Shown one piece after another: positions 1 through 5,447 of a DNA stretch of 8,928 nt. Every line of letters starts with the position of its first letter. Position 1 is the stretch's first letter. The stretch is taken from positions 1-8,928 of the forward strand of contig CAKTFF010000064.1 of assembly GCA_934553185.1 (NCBI GenBank), given 5' to 3'. The translations under genes and the position numbers were made by a program. The notes beneath the pieces were generated by a model. That model did not search any database, had not been told where the DNA came from, and saw only the letters and a program-made list of their open reading frames with translations. This DNA comes from an uncultured Devosia sp. (GTDB taxonomy: Bacteria > Pseudomonadota > Alphaproteobacteria > Rhizobiales > Devosiaceae).

Positions 1-1
1 C

Positions 2-889
2 ATGTTCTCTAAGCTGATTGCACGATTGAAAAGAGTCTTCGCAAAGGATCGCGGCACATCCGTGATATCGAGAGCTCAGACCAGCTTCATTTTCGCAGTC
101 CCGGTCGCACCCTTTGTTGACCAAAAGCAGTGGGATCACCTGAACGAACTGCTCCTGGCCACCTTGCGCTCCGCGCTCAACCAGAGCAATGCAAATTTCC
201 GTATCCTTGTCGCCGGGCATGAGCGTCCCGAAGCGCTCGACCAGGTTGAGGATGACCGCGTCGAATTTGTGCCTGTCGCTTTTCCCAAACCGACCGATCC
301 GCGCAGTCGCCGACAGGACAAGCGGCGCAAGCGCTGGGCGATAGCCGCGCGTTTCCGGCAAATGGGCGGTGGATATTTCATGTACCTGGACGCCGACGAC
401 TATGTTCATCGCGATCTGGTGCAGTTTGTGCTCGATGACGACAACAAGTCCGGCTACTTCATTCCTGAAGGCTATGCGCTCGATTACAAGAACGGTGTTC
501 TAGCCACCATTCCCGGCGCCTGGCGCAAGCCCTTCAATCATGTGTGCGGAAGTTCGGGCATCGTCTACTTTCGCCCCCAGGATCTCCCAAAGGCGCCCTA
601 TCCGGTCCAGCGGCTGGCCACGCAGCCTTATTTCAAGTACCGAAACCACCTGTCCTTTCAGGACGTGTCGTTGACCGACCGTCCTAATACCGCCATTCCG
701 TTTCGGGCGGCGATCTATGTCGTCAACAACGACATCAACCTGTCCAATGTGATCGTCAGGACGCCTGAGCGTCAGGAACGCCTCATTGCAGGCATCAAGA
801 AGCGCCGCATCGAGGACGACTCAGCCATTCTCCAACAGTTCGGCGTGCGCAAGCTGTCAGCCGGCGAACCTGCCGGCATGGAGCGCTAG
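2..889 (+). CDS. GT-A-like glycosyltransferase, single domain (gene 1)
   Basis: Probable cytoplasmic glycosyltransferase of 295 residues, likely acting in surface polysaccharide synthesis; donor and acceptor are unknown. The protein opens with a basic amphipathic stretch (MFSKLIARLKRVFAKDR), then a strand-like segment (FIFAVPVAP, about 29-37), VAGHERP at 70-76, a basic helix (RRQDKRRKR) and LDADD at 129-133, which is the expected metal/nucleotide-sugar DxD site. CGSS at 182-185 and a C-terminal YVVNND segment follow. VAGHERP, DADD, the GY..DYK.G segment and CGSS all recur in the same order in the C-terminal half of the 675-residue protein encoded nearby, so the two are homologous. The ATG is the second base of the window, so no ribosome binding site can be seen and a start further upstream is possible; the basic N-terminus resembles that of the two neighbours and supports this start. 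The gene ends in TAG and converges on the rhamnosyltransferase-like gene. Confidence 0.8.
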   Translation: MFSKLIARLKRVFAKDRGTSVISRAQTSFIFAVPVAPFVDQKQWDHLNELLLATLRSALNQSNANFRILVAGHERPEALDQVEDDRVEFVPVAFPKPTDPRSRRQDKRRKRWAIAARFRQMGGGYFMYLDADDYVHRDLVQFVLDDDNKSGYFIPEGYALDYKNGVLATIPGAWRKPFNHVCGSSGIVYFRPQDLPKAPYPVQRLATQPYFKYRNHLSFQDVSLTDRPNTAIPFRAAIYVVNNDINLSNVIVRTPERQERLIAGIKKRRIEDDSAILQQFGVRKLSAGEPAGMER

Positions 890-911
890 CGCATCAAACG
901 AGATAATGCGC
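860..911. other. Inverted repeats at convergent gene ends
   Basis: Three small dyads cluster where gene 1 and the minus-strand glycosyltransferase gene converge. GCCGGC at 860-865 pairs with GCCGGC at 872-877 around a 6-base loop. GCGCTAGCGC at 883-892 is a perfect palindrome containing the TAG stop of gene 1. GCGCAT at 889-894 pairs with ATGCGC at 906-911 and touches the opposite stop codon. No T-tract follows on either strand, so this is not a standard intrinsic terminator. It could slow or end convergent transcription, but that is inference. Confidence 0.3.
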
Positions 912-2045
912 TTGCTTGAGCAGGTGAATCTCGAGCTCAAGTTGTTCGCGTTGCTTGCCTGTCGTCGTGCTTAAACGTTCGTTGAGCGTCTTGGCCCGGT
1001 TGAGATAAAGTCGCTTGAGGCCCAGCCGGCTGAGGGGGCGCGATCGTCCGGGTGCATAATCGAACAAAGGCGGAGCATGATCCCGATGCGTCTTACGGAT
1101 CGTTGTGATGCGGTCGTCGAAGTCCGCCGGGAGTCCAAACGACGCCAGAAGCCCAACATAGGCTTCCGAGCTTGAATCAGCGGGCTTGTAGGTCAGCGAA
1201 ATACGCTTATGCGCCTTCGTTTCGTCGCGACGTTCCCGGCTGTCGGAGGTGGCATGCTCACCCGACAGGAAGTAGGGGGCTGAACTGTGCAGATGCTTGG
1301 CCACTCCGCCGCCACGTTCGGTCGCATCATGAAGGCCGTTATGGCCCGAGCTGTGGACGTTGCGGTCAACGACATCGGGGCTGAGAATGGACATCCCGGC
1401 GCTCGCCCCATTTTCCGACGAGGTCATCCGGTACATGCGCATGTCGCTGGCGACCGTGACGCCGGTGCGATAGCTGATCGACACGAAGGGCGCTTCTGCC
1501 CTGCGCGCCTCGATCTGCACCTGCTCAAGAAAATCGAGGCGCAGGGCATCATCGTCATCCACACGGGTGGTGATGACGTTCTGCGTCGTCCCAAGATAGT
1601 CCCGGCACATGCGCACGATGTCGGGAACGTTGGTCCATTGCTCGAAGGGATCGAGCAGCTCGACATGAATATTGGGGTAGGGGGCCGTAATCTCCTTGAG
1701 ATAGGCCAAGGATGCCGCGTCGATCAGCCGATCCGTGACGATCACCCAGTGAAAGCCCTGGAACGTCTGCTTAGCCAGGCTGGGCAAAAGTGTTTCCGCT
1801 AGAATGCGGGCATGAAGGTTGAAGGCGCTTGGTCGCGAAACCCCGATCATCATCCGGGTGACGACCAGATGCGGAAAGGGCTGCGTGACGGCGTGCTTGC
1901 CAACCTGCAGCTTAACCACCGGCGCGTTGGCGCGGGGGCTTGCGATAGCCTGTTTTTTGGACAGCGCCTTCCGCAAGACTTCCTTGAAGCGGACTGGCAG
2001 ATAGGGCGCAAGCGCGCGGCGAAGCTTACTACGTTTCTTTTTCAT
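894..2045 (-). CDS. Putative rhamnosyltransferase-like glycosyltransferase
   Basis: A 383-residue protein resembling the 'putative rhamnosyl transferase' family (Pfam Rhamno_transf, PF11316), recognised from TRMMIGVSRPSAFNLHARI near 63-81, the FHWVIVTD segment (98-105) and the RVDDDDAL motif (161-168), which holds the acidic sugar-nucleotide/metal site. Members are GT-A-like enzymes common in capsule and lipopolysaccharide loci; rhamnose specificity is a family name, not shown here. The N-terminus is strongly basic (KKKRSKLRR, then RFKEVLRKALSKK), which could hold the enzyme at the inner membrane surface. No hydrophobic transmembrane span is evident. The gene starts 45 bases after the stop of the 675-residue gene on the same strand, so it is probably the second gene of an operon. 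Its ribosome binding site is poor (GGTAAAGC before ATG), which suggests dependence on upstream translation. A 6-bp hairpin, GCTATG/CATAGC at 2090-2110, sits on the upstream stop codon. The C-terminal 60 residues are basic and helical in appearance. Confidence 0.8.
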   Translation of the reverse strand: MKKKRSKLRRALAPYLPVRFKEVLRKALSKKQAIASPRANAPVVKLQVGKHAVTQPFPHLVVTRMMIGVSRPSAFNLHARILAETLLPSLAKQTFQGFHWVIVTDRLIDAASLAYLKEITAPYPNIHVELLDPFEQWTNVPDIVRMCRDYLGTTQNVITTRVDDDDALRLDFLEQVQIEARRAEAPFVSISYRTGVTVASDMRMYRMTSSENGASAGMSILSPDVVDRNVHSSGHNGLHDATERGGGVAKHLHSSAPYFLSGEHATSDSRERRDETKAHKRISLTYKPADSSSEAYVGLLASFGLPADFDDRITTIRKTHRDHAPPLFDYAPGRSRPLSRLGLKRLYLNRAKTLNERLSTTTGKQREQLELEIHLLKQAHYLV

Positions 2046-2090
2046 GCTTTACCGGAAAGAGCGACTGAAAGGGTGAACGCAGCCATAATG

Positions 2091-4118
2091 CTATGAAAGG
2101 TTCGCATAGCGGAAGACTTGGTCGAGATCGGCAGGGAAGGGCGCGGAGAAGGCGTAGTCGACTTCCAGCTGCATCTTGCCTTTCGCCAAGGTATTGTTGT
2201 TGCCGTGGCCAAGCACCCAGGCCACCATCGGCAGATTGATATAGGAGACCGCAACCCCCGCTGCCTCAAGTTTTTCGGCATTGGTGTTGTGCGAGGCGGT
2301 GACGACGCCAAAGCCGGACGCGCGGGTCGCATCGCGGTCGGCGGTGGCGGGGAAATCTTCGTTTTGCAGGCGAAATACCGAAGATGAGCCGCAGGCACGA
2401 TAGAATGTGCCGGTGCCGGCCTCGGGCGACCGCAGCCATATACTGCCCTTGCCATAGTTCACGGTGAAACCAGCGCGAAAGAACGATGCAAAATGCGGTG
2501 GGCTGCGGCGAAGCCACTCAACAAAGCGGTAGTGGACCCAGTCATCCGCATCAAGCGCCATAAGAAAACCGCTAAAGCCTGTGGCTCGCAGGTGCGCCCC
2601 GATCAGCCGCCGCTTGGCCAGCTTGTCGGCGGTATAGCCCGCAGGCTCGGTCGGTGCCGGCCTGTCGATCGATAGCCAGGTGACGCGCGGTGATGCCAGC
2701 TGGGCAAGGTCCGGCCTTTCATGTCCCGCCACCACAACCTGGAAATTTTGGTCCGATTGACCGAGCAGCGTGTTCAGCGTCTGTTCAAGACGCAACACCG
2801 CATCAGGCCAATGTGCTGACGCTTTGGCGCTGCGCATGGAAATCGCGAAAGCCACTGGCGCGGCATCCACAGGCGCCGGCGGGAGAAGGGCAACAGCCTC
2901 TTCAATGGCTCTGAGCTGTTCCGAAATGGTATAGCGTTCCTCCAGCGCCACCTTCGCCGGCTTTCTGGCTGGCTTGCTCCTGGCTGAAGGCTCACCTGCC
3001 GCTGCATGTTGCTGATCCAGCGTGTCGAGCATCTGGATAATGGCGTCTTCACGCGCAGCGCGGCGACTGCGGCCGCCTTCGCGATTGTGCTGCTCCAAAG
3101 CCGATACGCCGGAATGGAGCCGCGCAACCCAGCCTGCCACGCCAAATGCGTTTGCATCATCGGATAAAGCTGGGCGAGCTAGGTCCCAGGGGTCATTGCC
3201 CCAGCGCTCCCATGGGCCGGGAACGCCCAGTCGCCAGAAAAGCTCGACCTTGGAACGTCTCCCATAAGGGAAATCGATATCAAAGACCTGTTCCGCGTCG
3301 CGGCGGAACAAAACCTGCGGCTCCTCGGTGGGATGGACCGCCAGATTGCCCGTCAACAGCGCAGCGTTGTCAGTGATGCGCTGCATGGGGACCAGGAAAT
3401 ACTTCAGGTGTGGGCGGGCAACGACGTTGTCGGCAATCTGCTGCCAGGCCTCCTGCGTCAAAAAGCAATTGCCATCCCAGGGGAGAACCCACTTCGCGCG
3501 GGTGCGACCGTCTTCCAAAGCGGCGTTGCGGGCGCCATTGTTGTTCATGGCATAGTTGTTCTTATGCCGGTAAGTGGCCGCCAGCGCCCTTTTCCTGGCA
3601 TCCACGGTCAAATCCGCGAACATGGCCGTGTCCAAAAAGTCGGGCTGCGGCAACTGATCAAAATCCCAGTCGAGACGTGCATATTCAGCGCCTACAAAGG
3701 GGATATGGAGATAAGGCTGGCCCCTCTCCTCGAGTAGCGCAAGGATCGCCCGCTCTTCTTCGGGATCACTGATCCGATTGACCACCCAACGCTTTTCGCA
3801 ATGGGGAAAGCTGGGCTCATGATCGAGAATGAATCGCACATTTTGACGCGATTGCCCAATGCTATGGCGCGGCGGCAAGTCATTGCCGATAATGCGGTAG
3901 AGCACAAACGTGTCAGGCTCGCCGGCAAGCGCGCTCTGACTGTATGCCATCTTCAAGCGGTCCTCATCGTGAACGCGGGCTGCCTGGAGCAGCACCAATG
4001 GATCAGTCTGGAGCCTGGCTGGGCGAAGGCTTTTCCCCTGTGGCGATGCTGTACCAACGACCAGCCGACGCGCTTTGGAGATCGCACGTTTGATCAGATT
4101 CTTCAGTCGTGTCCGCAC
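2091..4118 (-). CDS. Two-domain glycosyltransferase-like fusion protein
   Basis: A 675-residue protein with two apparent catalytic domains. After a basic amphipathic start (MRTRLKNLIKRAISKARR), the N-terminal domain spans about 70-345. It carries YRIIGND (74-80), CEKRWVVNRI (107-116), and NNNGARNAALEDG followed by WVLPWDGNCF (210-219). This last pattern resembles the ARN...DxD core of GT-A enzymes, with DGN in place of DxD. I cannot name its family. A Lys/Arg/Pro/Ala-rich linker (about 371-395) leads to the C-terminal domain (about 420-675) with VAGHERP (463-469), LDADD (522-526) and CGSS (576-579). This matches gene 1 motif for motif. The arrangement recalls bifunctional polysaccharide synthases that carry two glycosyltransferase domains, so it might add two different sugars; that is inference. 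The start is GTG, supported by AGGAAGG 10 bases upstream and an in-frame TAA at about 4149-4151. It probably heads an operon with the rhamnosyltransferase-like gene. No transmembrane segment or signal peptide is visible. Confidence 0.78.
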   Translation of the reverse strand: MRTRLKNLIKRAISKARRLVVGTASPQGKSLRPARLQTDPLVLLQAARVHDEDRLKMAYSQSALAGEPDTFVLYRIIGNDLPPRHSIGQSRQNVRFILDHEPSFPHCEKRWVVNRISDPEEERAILALLEERGQPYLHIPFVGAEYARLDWDFDQLPQPDFLDTAMFADLTVDARKRALAATYRHKNNYAMNNNGARNAALEDGRTRAKWVLPWDGNCFLTQEAWQQIADNVVARPHLKYFLVPMQRITDNAALLTGNLAVHPTEEPQVLFRRDAEQVFDIDFPYGRRSKVELFWRLGVPGPWERWGNDPWDLARPALSDDANAFGVAGWVARLHSGVSALEQHNREGGRSRRAAREDAIIQMLDTLDQQHAAAGEPSARSKPARKPAKVALEERYTISEQLRAIEEAVALLPPAPVDAAPVAFAISMRSAKASAHWPDAVLRLEQTLNTLLGQSDQNFQVVVAGHERPDLAQLASPRVTWLSIDRPAPTEPAGYTADKLAKRRLIGAHLRATGFSGFLMALDADDWVHYRFVEWLRRSPPHFASFFRAGFTVNYGKGSIWLRSPEAGTGTFYRACGSSSVFRLQNEDFPATADRDATRASGFGVVTASHNTNAEKLEAAGVAVSYINLPMVAWVLGHGNNNTLAKGKMQLEVDYAFSAPFPADLDQVFRYANLS

Positions 4119-4128
4119 CGTTATTGGG

Positions 4129-4135
4129 CCTTCCT
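4129..4135 (-). promoter_or_regulatory. Ribosome binding site of the two-domain gene
   Basis: On the minus strand this reads AGGAAGG, a good Shine-Dalgarno match, separated by 10 bases from the GTG start at 4118-4116. It decides in favour of this GTG over the later in-frame ATG at residue 57. The site overlaps one copy of the duplicated 11-mer CAGCCAGGAAG found in the leader. Confidence 0.6.
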
Positions 4136-4140
4136 GGCTG
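4130..4140 (-). repeat. Direct repeat CAGCCAGGAAG, copy at the ribosome binding site
   Basis: This 11-mer, read on the minus strand, is identical to one at 4176-4186. The two copies are separated by 35 bases (46-base period). This copy contains most of the Shine-Dalgarno sequence of the two-domain gene; the other forms one arm of a hairpin. Confidence 0.7.
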
Positions 4141-4158
4141 CCTGTTTTTTAAACCGAT

Positions 4159-4178
4159 AAGCGAGCTCTTTTTCGCTT
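4159..4178 (-). other. Small leader hairpin
   Basis: AAGCGA at 4159-4164 and TCGCTT at 4173-4178 form a 6-bp stem with an 8-base loop. In the minus-strand transcript it lies between the larger hairpin (4179-4206) and the ribosome binding site, with an A-rich loop. Its arm overlaps the upstream repeat copy, so it and the larger hairpin abut directly. Confidence 0.35.
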
Positions 4179-4186
4179 CCTGGCTG
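4176..4186 (-). repeat. Direct repeat CAGCCAGGAAG, upstream copy
   Basis: Exact second copy of the 11-mer at 4130-4140. Its AGCCAGG part forms one side of the 4179-4206 hairpin. Confidence 0.7.
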
Positions 4187-4206
4187 TGCTCGCACAGGGA
4201 GCCAGG
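4179..4206 (-). other. Hairpin in the leader of the two-domain gene
   Basis: Two stacked perfect stems: CCTGG (4179-4183) with CCAGG (4202-4206), and CTGTG (4184-4188) with CACAG (4193-4197), closed by a 4-base CTCG loop. GGAG at 4198-4201 forms a one-sided bulge. That gives 10 base pairs in 28 bases. On the minus strand it would lie 61-88 bases before the GTG start, if transcription begins upstream of it. It has no following T-run on either strand, so it is not a simple intrinsic terminator. In the minus-strand transcript the strand CCUGGCU could pair either locally or with the identical AGCCAGG at the ribosome binding site. Confidence 0.45.
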
Positions 4207-4503
4207 TGCGACTCCGATCGTGCCTCTGTCGCTATATCAAGCCTTGGTACGTTCTTGCCATTGTCCCGTGTTATTAGGTTATCTCTCCGTCCGTGTCAGT
4301 GACCTTTTGCATTGTGCGATCAGCCAGCCCGCCGACCCTGACCAGCAGGTCATGGAAAGGAGCGCTAAATCCAGATAGATGCGGTACTTGGCGGGAATTT
4401 GGGAGTGCGCAAGCAAAAGCCTCGGCTCTGCGCGCCGAATCAATTTCAACCCCTGAGACGCTGATCAACTTGCAAGACAGCCGGCCACGCCCCTGTCACA
4501 ACC

Positions 4504-4507
4504 AGGA
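4504..4507 (+). promoter_or_regulatory. Ribosome binding site deciding the family 2 start
   Basis: AGGA lies 8 bases before the ATG at 4516. An in-frame TTG at 4510 would be only 2 bases away, too close to be used efficiently, so the ATG is preferred. Confidence 0.5.
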
Positions 4508-4515
4508 CTTTGCCG

Positions 4516-5388
4516 ATGGCCGCTGATGCACCCTACTTTTCTGTAATTGTCCCGGTCTATCAACAGTGGCACCTGGTTCCGACGCTGTTGCGATGCCTTA
4601 AAGAGCAGACTATCGAACGTGAGTCGTTCGAAGTCATCCTCGTCGACAACGAGGCTCAGCCATCAAAACGACCTGAGCTGGAAAGCCTTGCCACAGTTGT
4701 CCACTGCGCCAAGCCCGGCTCCTACGCCGCGCGAAATGCCGGTGCTGCGATCGCACGTGGCAAATGGTTCAGCTTCACCGATGCCGACTGCCGCCCGGAT
4801 CAGGACTGGCTCGCGCAATTGCACCGACTTATCGGAAACCTGCCCACCGACACCTTGATTGGCGGCAACATCGTCATGGTGTCGGATCACGAGCACCCCA
4901 ATGCATTTGAAATGTATGACATCGTCAAAGGCATTCCCCAGCAAAGGTATGTCGGCCGCCACTATGCAGCGACTGCGAACCTTTCCGCCTCAGCATCCCT
5001 GTTCCATAAAATCGGCGGCTTTGATGCCACGCGTTTGTCCGGTGGCGATGCGGATTTCTGCCGCCGTGCCGCCATTGCAGGTGTCGGCATCGTCTTTGCC
5101 GAGCAGGCTCGTGTGTTTCACCCCGCTCGCAGTACGTGGCACGAACTGACCACCAAGGTTCGTCGGGTGAAAGGCGGGCAGGTCACCGCAGGAACCTGGA
5201 AAAGGCGGATGGCTTGGGCGCTGCGGAGCCTGACGCCCCCCTTGCGGGCACTTTACCGATTTGCAAAAAAGCCTAACACGCCACTGCGTTATCGGCTGAC
5301 GGCGATGGTGCTGCAGATGGGGCTGTGGCTGGTAGAGGTCGTCGAAATGATCAGGCTGCTCGCCGGCTTCTCTCCCGAACGCAAATAG
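4516..5388 (+). CDS. Family 2 glycosyltransferase
   Basis: A 290-residue canonical GT2 (GT-A fold) enzyme that transfers a sugar from a nucleotide donor during surface-glycan assembly on the cytoplasmic side of the inner membrane. Visible motifs in order: FSVIVPVYQQW (8-18), the typical first strand; EVILVDNE (39-46), where DNE supplies the nucleotide-binding acid; SYAARNAGAAIARGKW (69-84); TDAD (88-91), the DxD metal site; and GGDADFCRR (176-184), occupying the usual acceptor/catalytic-base position. The GGFD segment (167-170) before it is also typical. The C-terminal helix (about 262-285) is hydrophobic and may attach to the membrane. The substrate cannot be told from sequence. It is transcribed away from the two-domain gene and converges on the YhaN-like gene 54 bases downstream. 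An in-frame TTG six bases earlier is a less likely start. Confidence 0.9.
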   Translation: MAADAPYFSVIVPVYQQWHLVPTLLRCLKEQTIERESFEVILVDNEAQPSKRPELESLATVVHCAKPGSYAARNAGAAIARGKWFSFTDADCRPDQDWLAQLHRLIGNLPTDTLIGGNIVMVSDHEHPNAFEMYDIVKGIPQQRYVGRHYAATANLSASASLFHKIGGFDATRLSGGDADFCRRAAIAGVGIVFAEQARVFHPARSTWHELTTKVRRVKGGQVTAGTWKRRMAWALRSLTPPLRALYRFAKKPNTPLRYRLTAMVLQMGLWLVEVVEMIRLLAGFSPERK

Positions 5389-5405
5389 CCCGCCGGATCG
5401 AGGCT

Positions 5406-5447
5406 GCTGACCAGGTCTTGTGCGCTCTGCATCAACGCATGGTCAGC
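5406..5447. terminator. Possible bidirectional terminator-like inverted repeat
   Basis: GCTGACCA at 5406-5413 is the exact reverse complement of TGGTCAGC at 5440-5447. A smaller nested pair, TGCG (5421-5424) and CGCA (5436-5439), lies inside. The repeat fills the gap between the convergent family 2 and YhaN-like genes, and its right arm contains the YhaN-like stop codon (complement of 5443-5445). No T-tract follows on either strand, and the loop of the outer stem is long (26 bases), so termination is only suggested by position and symmetry. Confidence 0.35.

Larger units (their letters stand above)
4119..4515. other. Divergent intergenic region
   Basis: 397 bases between the divergently read two-domain gene and the family 2 glycosyltransferase gene. 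It must hold promoters for both directions, but I see no convincing -35/-10 pair. The best minus-strand pair is CTGACA (complement of 4294-4299) with CCTAAT (complement of 4273-4278), but its spacer is only 15 bases. The part near the minus-strand gene (4129-4206) holds the repeats and hairpins listed separately. In 4207-4515 I see no gene, tRNA, or strong repeat; short open frames there have no ribosome binding site or familiar protein features. Confidence 0.6.

Noticed and set aside
1287..1802. Plus-strand open frame of 171 codons opposite the rhamnosyltransferase-like gene
   Set aside because: The minus-strand frame contains the family motif RVDDDDAL. The plus-strand product shows no family features and no ribosome binding site.
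2091..4118. Assignment of the N-terminal domain to the Stealth phosphotransferase family
   Set aside because: The YTWVDGSD-type opening motif and the other Stealth conserved regions are absent.
4179..4206. The leader hairpin as an intrinsic terminator
   Set aside because: No T-tract follows the stem on either strand. The T-run at 4169-4173 lies before it on the plus strand.
4273..4299. Minus-strand promoter candidate CTGACA/CCTAAT
   Set aside because: The spacer is 15 bases and the -10 match is only four of six, so it is too weak to list as a promoter.
4510..4512. TTG as start of the family 2 gene
   Set aside because: It is only two bases from the AGGA motif, while the ATG at 4516 has an 8-base spacing and begins directly before the first strand of the fold.
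4293..4526. Small plus-strand frame of 77 codons in the divergent region, and a minus-strand one at 4274-4468
   Set aside because: Neither has a clear ribosome binding site or familiar protein features, and the plus-strand frame overlaps the start of the family 2 gene.
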